From Mortierella alpina (taxonomy: Eukaryota; Mortierellomycota; Mortierellomycetes; Mortierellales; Mortierellaceae): a stretch of 64,000 nucleotides of DNA. The position numbers and the translations under genes are program-made. This document shows, one piece after another, positions 1-10,387 of this stretch; position 1 is the first letter of the stretch; each line of letters begins with the position of its first letter. A model generated the notes under the pieces. That model was not told the DNA's origin and ran no database searches. It saw only the letters and a list, made by a program, of their open reading frames with translations. Where the stretch lies: positions 1,922,001-1,986,000 of the forward strand of contig JANATF010000009.1 of NCBI GenBank assembly GCA_029449245.1. The letters are read 5' to 3'.

Positions 1-281
1 TGAATATCAGATGCAACTACAGCCTTTGTAAGCATCGCTATGAGCTCTTGTAGCGAAAAGGAATCTACGCGACGCGCCCATACATGGTTTACAAGTTTTT
101 AAGCACGAAGTGTTTGTTTTGGATTCTCACTTTCTAACGCAACTTCATGGAGGGATATGCAAGAGTCCTAGAAAGATGGGTTACAGCGATATTGCATCAT
201 CCAATGTAGAGATATACAAAAAAGAAAGAATATGCATGCCAGAAGGTGAGTGCACCAGGGCGATTTTTCACTTTCCGGCCT

Positions 282-389
282 TAGATTCACTCACTGAGTG
301 AATCTAGGGGTGAGTGAATTTATCTTTTTATCTGTTGACGCCTGTGCATTCACTCATGAGTGCATTTTGGTGTTCACTCACTGAGTGAA
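282..389. repeat. Cluster of TGAGTGA palindromes
   Basis: Three inverted repeats built on the same half-site lie within 110 bp. Positions 282-306 form a perfect 12+1+12 palindrome centred on 294. Positions 351-362 (CACTCATGAGTG) are a perfect 12-bp palindrome. Positions 373-389 are an 8+1+8 palindrome with the same core as the first. A lone half-site, TGAGTGAATTTATCTTT, follows the first palindrome, and nearly the same tail follows the third. The half-site resembles a bZIP-type dimer site, but no factor can be named. The neighbouring recognisable coding sequence is a kinase relic, so the cluster could also belong to a dead mobile element. Confidence 0.7.
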
Positions 390-639
390 TTTATCTTTAT
401 CCTTTGTCTTTTTCTCATCAACAGCGTCGCTCTTCTCCTTTTGCTTCTTTGCTTTCTTTCCTTTTGCCATCCAGGTGGAGCTCCGCTACTGCGGTCCGCT
501 GTCACTTTTTTCTGCTTGCCTTTGTGCAAAAGGTCATTGTTGTTGCGTCTTACCGACCTCATTTCAACATAATTGCTCGCTATGTTGTCGCGTACTCAGA
601 GACTTGAGCGGACTGTAGTACGAGCAATTTGGTTTGTGG

Positions 640-1475
640 ATATGGTCAAGGTGTCCTGTGAGATGCTGATCCGCAAGGACGACCTGCTCAACTTCAGTCA
701 GCTGGAGGCGGACAAAGGGATTACATCAGTACATCCCTTTCTGCTTTGAAGAGATCATTGGAAGTATGGAATCTGACAGGTAATGTAGAAAAGTCCTTTT
801 CGTTATATGTTGTACACCGTTAAAAACACTCCAGCTGACTATTGCTATTTCTGCTCCAATAGATGTAAGTGATCTCCTTGTGCCGCTTCGAGGCTGGACT
901 CCACATAACTTGTTCGATCCGACATTACCGTTGGACCTGATCGGTGACCCGGATCGTCTGAAGCTAATCCTCATAAACCTGATCGGCAACGCCATCAAAT
1001 TTTCTACATCCGGGAACGTTGTTGATAGAATGTTAGCATGAACGCAACAACGCGAGACACTCAAACGGCAGCCGTCCAAGCAGCCGCGGTCGTCCCAGAG
1101 TCTACTCCGGATCCCGTCAGGAAAGGCACACAAGATGGATACAGAAGTTGTGGCAGAGGTGGAGGACTCCCAGCTGGGAGACGGGATTGTTTGCATTGCG
1201 CTGTCAGAGACCAGGAAATTGGCTCGAGTCAAGAGGAACAAAAGATGTTGTTTGTGTTGTTCCAACAGACGGACGATGGAACCACGCGCAAGTATGGTGT
1301 CATGGTTTGGGTCTCTCAATCTGTGCCCAGCTCGTTGCGCACATGCACGGCAAGGCGAGAGTGGATTCTGAGAAGGGTCAAGGAGCGACGTTCACGTTCA
1401 CGGCCATACTCAGGACCTCGACGCCGTATGATTACAAGCAGAGCCCTGCAGAGTCGGCTCGGCTCTTGAAGTGAA
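640..1475 (+). pseudogene. Eroded hybrid sensor histidine kinase
   Basis: Pieces of a histidine-kinase core appear in the expected order but in different frames. At about 642-760 is the segment after the phospho-acceptor helix (DMVKVSCEMLIR, then NFSQLEADK), followed by a frame change before CFEEIIGSM. After an intron-like gap, at about 865-1020, comes the N-box region (DPDRLKLILINLIGNAIKF) of the ATPase domain. At about 1300-1420 comes the G2 box and end of the domain (GLGLSICAQLV, then DSEKGQGATFTF), again displaced. No His-containing H-box or receiver domain could be read in frame. Several frameshifts and stops mean no kinase can be made. Fungal hybrid kinases signal osmotic or oxidative stress, but this copy looks dead. 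Confidence 0.7.
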
Positions 1476-2348
1476 AAAACCTGTAACAATAAAGTACGCA
1501 CAACCCGCATCTCTTTTCTCGCCTGTTTAGTATGGAGGGTGAGATTCTAAAGTCTCTACCTGCGGTCGTCCTGAATGTAACGCGCTAAAGCCGACACAGA
1601 TTGGCGAAGGAGCGCAGATCATAACCATAGAATTCAAATCAGAGACAGCACAACCGCTCGATGCTGACTGCACCAAAAGGACTCTGGAACTGAACGCAAA
1701 TGTTAGGCAGGTGTGGAGATCATTCGTAGAAGAGGGGGGATCTACAAGATCTTTCGAGTCAACAGAAATTTAGGAGCTGCCCGTCGTCGCGTTGTTAGGC
1801 GACGTGAGTAGTAAGGAGACCGGTCGGGCAAGTTGATTGTTCATCAAACGTCTACTCAGCTCCGTCTGTCGTCTTCTATAGCGCAATAGATAATGCCGCA
1901 GACGCCATGAGCGACTTTTTGAAAAAGAAAACATCGCTCGAATAATCAAGGTAGCTGCAAAGGCAAGTTGCTCAGTAAGTGATGGTCGAACACCATGCGC
2001 TGCGACTTGTCATTCCCTATCTGGGCTACGTTCTTATTCTTTGCCTTGATTACTTTCGCTGTTGCCGAAGAGCACCGACTCACACATTCATCGCATGTCT
2101 CTATGGGGTCAGTTATCCAGCCCTTGTAAGGTGAGGAAGGGTACTCTTTCCCGCTTCGACTGAGGGAGCTCGAGAGCGATTGTTCACTAGCAACGATCCG
2201 TATCTGGACCAACTCCTTCTACCACGGAATGAATGCCATGCCATGCTACACCTGTAACAATTTCGTTCATCCTAGAGCAACACCTTGGTACTCCTCTCAC
2301 TTGTGGTGCTCCTTCGCTCTTTAGACATAAAAACCCCCATTTCGAAAG
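1476..2348. other. Intergenic, no gene recognised
   Basis: About 870 bp between the kinase relic and the aspartic protease. It could hold the decayed 3' part of the kinase (a receiver domain would be expected), but no receiver motif was readable in any frame. The last 100-200 bp should contain the protease promoter; no clear TATA box was seen. Confidence 0.4.
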
Positions 2349-4198
2349 ATGAAGTGTCTGGTATTAATCTCGCTGTTCATGATATTGTCGGCTTCGACAG
2401 TCTCGACAGCCTCCACCGCCTCCAAGCTACATCGGTAACTGAGCATGTCCAGACACTCATGATGTACGATTCTCTCTCTCCTTCACCATCCATGTAACTG
2501 ATCCACCCATACTCATCTGTAGTGTTCCCTTTGAGCGTCTCTCTCGTCATCCACACAAGAGCGTTCAGGAGACAGTTCAGCGCACCATTAGCCGCTATTT
2601 GCCTTCATCTGATAATGAAAGAGACGCCAACAACAAGAATGCGCTCTCCAGGATCCAACGAGCACACGCCCGATTTGTGTCGGCAGGATCGGACCCTCGA
2701 CTCCCTGCGATCGATGCAGAGCGGATGCCCATCCAGTACAACCCTTCAGAAATAGCTGTAGGTAGACATGCTCCTCATTTGTAACATTGGGACGGTATTC
2801 ACACTCTCTCACGCCGTGGGCCTTGGTCCCTTGGCTCCTCGAACCCCAAAATGTTTACAGTCAGTTTAATCCTCTTTGCAATGCTTGCAGTTTGTAGGCC
2901 AGGTCGGTATAGGAACACCACCACAGTATTTTCGCCTAGAGTTCGATATCGGCTCCACAGATACATGGGTCGCACTCACAAAGGCCAATTGCTCCCTGCC
3001 GAAGCCCTGTGCACCCAATCGGCGACTCTTCCATCCTCACCGGTCTTCAAGCTTTGAAAAGACACCGGACAGTCCATGGAAGATCGAGTTTAGCGACAAG
3101 TCAAACGCAAGCGGGTGGATCCAGACGGATATTTTGCAGGTGGCAGGGCTCGCTGTCGATCGACAGCTGATTGGGATGGCCATATCGCTGTTTGGGTTCA
3201 AGGACAATCAAATTGATGGATCCTTTGCTCTTGGCTTGAAGCGCAACAGTTCGAATGGTAACTATGCGAACAACTCTAATGGGTTGCCTTCAGACCAAAG
3301 CCATTAGGTGCCATCACCAACCGCTAACTTGGGCTGTGTTGCGTCTCGTACAAAGGCATAGATATTTTAACCCCAGTCGAGAACCTGATTGCCGCCAGAG
3401 GAATGAGGCCGGAGGTAAAGGATGACAGCTGTATCTCACATTGTAAATCTCAAGGTAATGTCATTTCTCATCTTTTATTTCTTTCTTTTTTTCTAGGTAG
3501 GCATATGGCTAGGGTCTGGAAACCAAGGTGGTGAGGTCGTGTTTGGTGGCAGGGATCCCGCTCGCTTCAGCGGTAATATCTCATTCTTTGACGTCCCCAC
3601 TGGAGCCGCGTACTGGTCTGCGCCTGTCAACTCGGTCGCTGTTGAGCCTGAGCCTGTTCCAGCGGTCAACAAGTCTAGCACACCTGTCAAAAAGCCCAAA
3701 CCGCCCGTCAAGAGAGAGAATGCTCGTGCCAATCCTAAATCCAAGCAGCCCAAGGTGATCTTTGACACCTCTACCAATCTGATCCTGCTCCCGCCTAGAA
3801 TCGCGCTCAAGACACATCAGTTCATACATGATTTCTTTTTCGGCCTCTACTCTGGTTATAACATTTTTGCGGCTGCGTACACGGTCCCTTGCAATCTCAA
3901 ATCGGATGTCTGGATCGAGCTTGGCCCCACTGCTGTGTCCAAGCTGCCAGGCGAAAGCGCTAAGAACAGTACTGTCACGCGATTCAGGATCTCGGGCGCA
4001 GATATCGTGCGGGAGAGGTTGCCTTGGATCGGATCGCTGTTCAACGTGTGTTTCTCCGCGATCCAGGCGAGCAAGAGCGATGAGGATGATTGGGTTCTGG
4101 GCAATGTCTGGTTCATGAATAACTACATGACGCTGGATCACAAGAATCGCCAGGTCGGCATAGCCCCGGTTATACGACCCCAGTCCACTGCAGACTAG
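2349..4198 (+). CDS. Divergent secreted pepsin-family (A1) aspartic protease, five or six exons
   Basis: The start ATG at 2349 opens a signal peptide (MKCLVLISLFMILSAS). A propeptide exon from about 2523 follows, then the first lobe from about 2893 (VGQVGIGTPPQYF, then FDIGSTDTWV), an exon near 3355 and the second lobe from 3497 to the stop at 4198. Introns have GT-AG ends and keep frame. The order matches pepsin-family proteases acting in the secretory path or outside the cell. The signature residues are altered: DTGS is DIGS at the first Asp, and DTGT is DTST at the second (VIFDTSTNLI). The flap reads SDKSNASG, without the usual Tyr-x-Asp-Gly. A Pro/Lys-rich insert lies just before the second Asp. 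Both catalytic Asp residues remain, so activity is possible but doubtful. Confidence 0.8.
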
Positions 4199-4620
4199 AA
4201 AAGGATCATATTCACAAATGACAGTTGTAGACAGAGAGGATATCGAGAAGGCAAGCGAATGAAGAGGAGCTGCATATACAACATGGAGCAGCAAGACTTG
4301 CTTTTTTTTTTTCTTCGCGAAAAGCAGGTTTGTCCAACTGGTAAGGTACTTTGAAGGTCGGTGGTGCCATTCAAACCTAAATTCATCTCAGACGCACCCA
4401 AAAAAAAAAAAAAACTTCCATTGAGGACTGCCATGGCCTTTGAACTCGTTCATGCACTTGCAAAGACACTCGGCCACCGCGCAGGATCCGAATGGCATAC
4501 CCGCAAGAGAGCGCTGTTGACTAACAGCAGCGATTCAGGAGTGACATTCCTTTCTCCCTGTTCTTTCATTCCTTCTCACTGCCTTGCCCATTCCTCCACC
4601 TTTCCTTCTCGAACTACATC

Positions 4621-5352
4621 ATGTTGCGTCACAAGCCCTACCGCACCCTCAAGGACGCGACGAATGACTGGGTCACAAAGCTCAATCTCTCTGCGTTGCA
4701 ATCCTACGGCAAGCAACATACTCCCGTCAACGTTCTCGTCCTCTACGGCTCGCTCCGCGAACGATCCTTCTCTCGTCTGCTCGCATTTGAATTCGCTCGG
4801 ATCCTCGACCACCTGGGTGCAGACGTTCGTGTCTTTGATCCCACAGGACTCCCCGTCAAGGACGGCGTCTCTGAGAACCACCCCAAGGTCCAAGAGCTGC
4901 GCGAGCTCAGCAATTGGTCTCATGCTCACGTCTGGGTCTCGCCCGAGCAGCATGGCAACATTACAGCTGTCTTCAAGAACCAAATCGACTGGATCCCCCT
5001 GGCGCTTGGATCTGTCAGACCGACTCAGGGGCGGACGCTTGCGATTGCGCAGGTGAGCGGTGGGTCGCAGAGTTTCAATACCGTCAATACACTCCGGATG
5101 CTGGGAAGGTGGATGCGCATGTTCACGATTCCGAATCAGTCGTCGGTGCCCAAGGCTTGGACAGAATTTGATAGCGATGACCGGATGAAGCCCAGTGATC
5201 TCCGCCAGCGCGTCGTGGATGTGGCAGAGGAGCTGTTCAAGTTTACGGTCATCTTGAGACCCGAGATGGAGTTTCTCACGGATAGGCATAGTGAGCGAGA
5301 AGAGAAGGAGAAGAATGGCAGGCTTCTCTCACAAGCCGAAAAAGTGCAATGA
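4621..5352 (+). CDS. arsH: ArsH-type NADPH-dependent FMN oxidoreductase
   Basis: Single-exon gene of 243 residues. It belongs to the flavodoxin-like NADPH:FMN reductase superfamily and matches ArsH closely: [15 protein letters not shown] (phosphate-binding loop for FMN), [57 protein letters not shown] and [13 protein letters not shown]. ArsH enzymes oxidise trivalent organoarsenicals to less toxic pentavalent forms with NADPH and can act as quinone or azo reductases. The ATG at 4621 gives the usual family length. No other arsenic gene (arsenate reductase, Acr3, ArsM) lies in the window, so it is not part of a local cluster. The closest homologues may be bacterial, but that was not testable here. 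Confidence 0.93.
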   Translation: MLRHKPYRTLKDATNDWVTKLNLSALQSYGKQHTPVNVLVLYGSLRERSFSRLLAFEFARILDHLGADVRVFDPTGLPVKDGVSENHPKVQELRELSNWSHAHVWVSPEQHGNITAVFKNQIDWIPLALGSVRPTQGRTLAIAQVSGGSQSFNTVNTLRMLGRWMRMFTIPNQSSVPKAWTEFDSDDRMKPSDLRQRVVDVAEELFKFTVILRPEMEFLTDRHSEREEKEKNGRLLSQAEKVQ

Positions 5353-5822
5353 AAGTGCCCTGGTGGTCGGTCTCGCGTCTAATCGCTCTTTGAAAGGTTC
5401 AATGGTATAGTTGCACTCAATGACTCAATGAAGGAAAAAAAAAGGCCCAGGTGTGCCTGTGGTAGTCCACATGTGCCCACACAAAGTAAAGCTATGTAGG
5501 AGCCCAGTGTATAGCTTTTATTTATTAATACGACGAATACAGATACCCTTCAGAGAGCAGGAGCATTGCAATGTGAATCCAGGCACTTTGTGTCCCATTT
5601 CAGGCGCAACGGAATGCTCTCACCTACGGGTCTCGGTTAGGATAGGAGAGTCGTCAAGTCTCAAGCGAAAAAAAAAATAAAGTGTGAGGCATGTTTGTTA
5701 TATTGAGAGTGGCGAGAAACTGGGTATAGAAACTACATAATGTACAGGTACAGGCTGTTGGTTGACACCTCCAGCTCGAGGCGTGTTTGGCTTGAAAGTT
5801 ATCGAAGAAGAAGCCATGCTTT
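5353..5822. other. Convergent intergenic region
   Basis: Holds the 3' ends of the ArsH gene (plus strand) and the PARG-like gene (minus strand). A-rich runs at about 5434-5443 and 5667-5680 are the only notable sequence. No gene is supported. Confidence 0.5.
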
Positions 5823-8447
5823 TCAGACTGCGGATGCCTCAGACGCAGAGGAAGTGGTGTTGGAAGGGTCCACGAGGGTGCTACTGGTGCTGGCATCCGT
5901 TGTGTTCTTGCCACTGTCCAGATCCTCAGTATCCAACAGTCCTCGAGCGCGGTTCTTGACAATAAGCAGACTTCGCTGCTCAAGCATGCGCTCGAATACC
6001 TCGCGAACAGTCTCCGTGATGGGCATAAACTCCTCATGTTCAAGCTCTTCTTCCTCGTCATCGTGCTGATCCTCATCGTGCTGATCCTCATCGCCCTCCT
6101 CCGAATGCGATTCTTGATCGATATTGGCCCTTGTATGATCTTCATCTTCATCCTCATCCGACTCTGCAATCAGATCGACAGCCTTGGGTGCATCTTTCAA
6201 GTCCTCATCCAGAGCTTCGGCCAGATCGGTATCCTCCTCAAGAAGCTGCTCTTCTTCAAGCGCCTCAGATTCGGAAACCTCGTTATCAAGAACGAGGTGA
6301 TCGACAGTTTCCTCGTCGCCATCATCAACTTCCCCGTCCACAGACTCTTCCTCTTCAGAATCGACACCTAAAGTAGATTCCTCCTGATTGGCTGCAGAGT
6401 CCTCGGGATCCTCTTCGACCATGTTATCGCTCTCTTCATTGTCATCCTCTGCTTCAGACTCGCGGCTCTCGGGTTCATCCTCCTCTGCCTCAGACTCATG
6501 GCTCTCGGATTCATCCTCCTCAGCTTTAGCAAGTTTTCGCGGCTGAAGGACAAGCTTGCCTTCTGTCTGATCGTCCTCCTCGTTTTCAAGCTCGGCCTCC
6601 TCCTCATCCTCTGCCTCTAACCCCCCTTCCTCATCCTCGTCGATTGGAAGGGGAGTTGATGTGGCGGGTGGGGGCTGGGTTGGGCGATAGGACGACGTTT
6701 CGTTCACGACCTTGTCCGCCTGTTCGGGGTCAAGCACCATAACAATCTTTTTGTACGTCTGGAACCGCTTCCTGCCGCCCATAAAGTCGCGTCCTATGAT
6801 GCTGCGATAGATGGCAGCAATAGCCTCTGCTGGATTTTGTCCTGCATCCGTACCGTGGGGAGGAAGAACAAGGGCATCGTGACCTTGACTGACGCCAACC
6901 TTCATAGCAGCCAAGATTCTGCGGCGCAGAAGATCATCCTCACCCTCCAGAAACTGCACTCCTCCAAGGCCTCCATCTTTTTCGCGAGTTTCCAGCTTTG
7001 GGATGGGTGCGACAGACTATGAAATCGTCAGGGGAAGACAAATGAGGAGCATGGTCAGATCACTCAACGGTAAGGCAAAGCAAGTATGCACCGCTTTTCA
7101 GCGTGTCTTTGATCAATGTATATTTGACAACTTACCACCACGCTGATCCACTCGAACCGGTCCATAAATTCATTGTCTTTATCAAGACCGTGACGGAAGA
7201 CGGCCTGGTTAGGGCAGTAGATCCCGCCAGATTCCTCTAAAGGATAGAATCTTGATCTGCGCGGCTCTTGATCCAGACACTGGTGCAGCGTTGTGCGACG
7301 GAAAAGATCAGCCTCATTGTCGGTCGCTGAATCGAGATGGTAGTCTGCAGAAATGTAGCAACGTGTGTGTATTACACAGATTGTTAGATTAGGCACTGGT
7401 ATGGATTTCGATACCATGCATTATAAAAGAGGAGAAAAGAGAACCGAGGGCCATACCTCCGCCGGGCACCTGGCTGTTGCCCACGTTCAGCATGACGGGA
7501 CGGTAGCCCTCCTGCCTAAGCTTGACGGTCTCATCTAGCACATTTCCGACCACGACGGTGACCTCTGGGTCCCACTGCATGTCGAGAACGAGCACATGGA
7601 TATCGTCGTTCTGGTAGGCGGATGCTCTCCTGGATCCGGCCATGATCTTGATCGGGTCCAGCTCGACCACATAGCCGTTGGGATCCGTGTACCGTTTCTG
7701 ACCCAGCGCGGATAGCGTCTTTCCAAAGACCGAGTCGATGTTGAGGTCTCGTCGATTAGGGTGAAACTGCTGAAACCGCGTCAGGGCTGCAGCCAATCCG
7801 GTCTCGCCGCCCGACTCCTGGCCACTTTGTGAGGAGGTTGAGGTATGGCGTCCTTGCCGTTGCTCCTGCCGCTGGAGCAACTGTTGCCTGGCCCGCCAGG
7901 CAATGCATTCCTGCGACGAGTACGAGAGCACCGCCTGCTGATGTCGAGAGGCCTTGTACGCCGAAAGCAGGCGCTTCTGATTTCGGAGCTTATGTTCCAA
8001 GTGACGCTGGAGGGCTGATGGCGACTCGTTCAGAAGCGTGCCGTCAAAGTGGTGTTTCTGGACCTGGTGCTGAATCTCTCGAGCCAGCTCGAGTTCAAAG
8101 TCAGCCTGTTGCAATGCCTGCTCTTCTTGGGACAGAGTGGCATATGCTGGGTCGATGGCAGAGGCAGATGGTGGTGAGGCACAGTCGAGTTCGAGCTGGA
8201 GGTCATTCTCTTCCAGGTCTTGAAGAATCTGGGCATTACGGTCACGCAGGTGCTGTTCTTCCTGGAGATGATGTAGCAGCAACGGTGAAGATGCAGCCCT
8301 CCGTGAAGAGTTACTCCTGTACCTGCGTGAGCTGTGGTTGGTATGACTCCTGGCCCTGGAGGACAGGGATATCCTCGAGAGGGTGAGGAGCGAGCAGAGA
8401 AAGAGGAGGAGGAGGACTGCCACCGACCAGCGGAAGGGCATTGTCAT
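5823..8447 (-). CDS. Signal-anchored PARG-like macrodomain protein (PF10021/TIGR02452 type) with acidic tail
   Basis: Three exons (8447-7457, 7344-7136, 7016-5823) join in frame to 797 residues. The N-terminus MTMPFRWSVAVLLLLFLCSL is a strong signal anchor. A Gln/His-rich, probably coiled region follows, then the domain of microbial-type poly(ADP-ribose) glycohydrolases: MLNVGNSQVPGG, DNEADLFRRTTL, FYPLEESGGIYC, FEWISVVSVAPIPK and GHDALVLPPHG. The last roughly 280 residues are almost entirely Glu/Asp with SESHESEAEED-like repeats. Active family members have GGG and QEE. Here splicing gives GGD, and QEE is replaced by NEA, so the usual catalytic Glu is Ala. It is probably a binding module rather than a hydrolase. 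Type II topology would put the macrodomain in the ER/Golgi lumen, which is odd for this fold. The start was chosen at the ATG directly before the anchor. Confidence 0.8.
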
Positions 8448-10387
8448 GACTGCCCTTGGGGAACGAGGTGAAGACAAAAAAAAAGGGTGTTGCTGTGTTT
8501 TGTTGAAAGCAAAGAAGGAAGGAGAAAGACACAAGAGTGTTGATCACAGCGTGAAGGCGAGTGCCCGAAGGAAAGGAAATGGAAGGGGTCGTTAATAATA
8601 AGCGTGGAGGAAGACGGAGAGAGAGAGAGAGCGCGCGCCAAAGGAGAAAAAGTCTAGCGGTGGCCGATAAGATTGAGAAGGAGGCGAAAGAGAGAAGGAC
8701 GGCAGCAGAAGGAAGAGGAGGAGGAGTAGGAGGAGAAGAAGGATGGATGGGCGGAAGGGAAGACGAGAGGGAAGACGAGAGGGATGAGGAAAAAGGAAGT
8801 GGAGGGTGCTGAGGGCAAGGTGGACAGGCAAGAGCGAAAAGAAGAAGAGAAGACTCAGTGGCAGATCTCTCGGCGGATAAATAGGCTTCAGAATGCGGGT
8901 CTTGAACGGCAGGTCGCTGGTTACCCAGTGCGCGGCTGCAATTACAGGAACGACGGTACACACCCGTCTGTCCAGTGTCCAGCCCAAGGTACTGTATCAC
9001 CCACATCCAACACAGCCAGTGCCTCTACAGTAGAGTAGGGTAGAGTAGCCCTGTCAGACTGCCTGTAGCTTGGCTCTTATTTATTTTCTCGCAGCGAGGA
9101 GCAGACCGAGGAGCAGAAATGGGATGGGCTCTGCTCAGATTCCTCTGTCTGTCCCCCCTTCCGCTGCAGAACCAACCAGCGTCCACTGCCTCGCACTCGT
9201 CCCTCGGGAAAGTCGTTTTCTTAGCGTGTTTTGGCCCTCATTTTGCCGTTGCCACGACTGCAGCTGCAGTGGCCCTTCGCCCTCCTCTCATCAACAAACA
9301 ATCGATAGTGTTCTCGCCGGTTGGTTTATGGTTGACTTTCAGCAATGAATGAATGGCACTCAGCTATCCACCTTGATACCGTATGGCTTCGTCATCTCTT
9401 CATCTCTCTCCCTCACGTCCCGAGAAGCTGCTTTTCGAAAATAGGACAGTCTGCCATTTTCCTGGGCTTGGACTGACAGCATATGTTGATCCTCCTTTTC
9501 GATTGCTGCAACTTGCCCAACGTCTCTCCTTTACGAAAGCAGATGAATGAACCAGTTGAACCTTCTATGCTACTACGCATGCATGTTTAGTCTATGCGAC
9601 CACAACAGCATGCTTGGCTGCATGATCTAGCACCACATGGACCTGTACAAACCAAACAAAGATCATCGCATTGAGAAAAAAGATAAAAAAAAAAAACTAA
9701 TCTGCCCTGGTTGGGCTCAACTTTGTCCTGGAACTTTAAGGCGGTCTTTTTCTTTTCTGTAGATTCATTTATCTAGTCTAGGCAGCTTGGTCCGCACTCT
9801 CAGCAAAGCTCTGCTCAGACTAGTGTATTGTAGTTGTAGTCTAGTCGTGCAAATCCTGGGAATATCTATGGGGGCCGTCCTGGTACTGAATGTATCAGCA
9901 TCTCCAGAAAGTACACGTATTTTGATCGCTCGGTCGATAGTCCCTGGTGCTGACAAAAGTGCGCGCCAACGCAAAAGGTTCTTGGGTCCCCTCTTATTCA
10001 AGAGGAGCCTCAGAGGTGTGCAGCTGTCGCGGATGAGGGGATGATCCAGTGGCAACGGGTTAATCATATCATTGTTTTTGTTTGTTGACATGCTGCGACT
10101 TCACCTCACATCCATGATTGATTAGCCAACCGGTCTCGCCCAAGCACCATGAATGCAATGTGTATATTGGTAATAGACCTCAACTCTCGCTGCTTCTAAT
10201 TAGAGCCTAGGCGGCACTATATAATACAAGAACGTGGGTGCGTCGAAAAATACAGCAGACAGCGAGGGAGAGGCGCATGGAGAAAGGCTATGCACAAGAG
10301 AGAGCACCTGGGCTGGAGATTCCATTCATAAAATGATCAAGTGGGTCGTACAAGATGCGCACACACGAAGAGGCGCAAGAAGATCAA
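8448..10387. other. Long intergenic region
   Basis: About 1.9 kb between the PARG-like start codon and the 3' end of the PHD gene. 8560-8820 is a strongly purine-biased GA/GGA tract on the plus strand, probably the 5' leader or promoter of the PARG-like gene. Around 9030-9050 is a short tagagtaggg/tagagtag repeat. 9680-9700 holds an A-run. The open frames here have unnatural composition and no recognisable domain, so no gene is called. Confidence 0.5.

Noticed and set aside
3581-4294. 237-residue minus-strand open frame
   Set aside because: It overlaps the second lobe of the aspartic protease in antisense and has no domain or sensible start.
4361-5289. Long open frames in other phases over the ArsH gene
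   Set aside because: ArsH explains the region fully; the others arise from its GC-rich codon use.
5823-6376. Long plus-strand open frames rich in hydrophobic residues
   Set aside because: They are the antisense of the Glu/Asp repeat tail of the PARG-like protein (GAG/GAA read as CTC/TTC), not genes.
8311-9006. 231-residue Ser/Pro/Leu-rich minus-strand frame
   Set aside because: It lies on the GA-rich tract upstream of the PARG-like gene and reflects simple sequence. The anchor-bearing ATG at 8447 is the better start.
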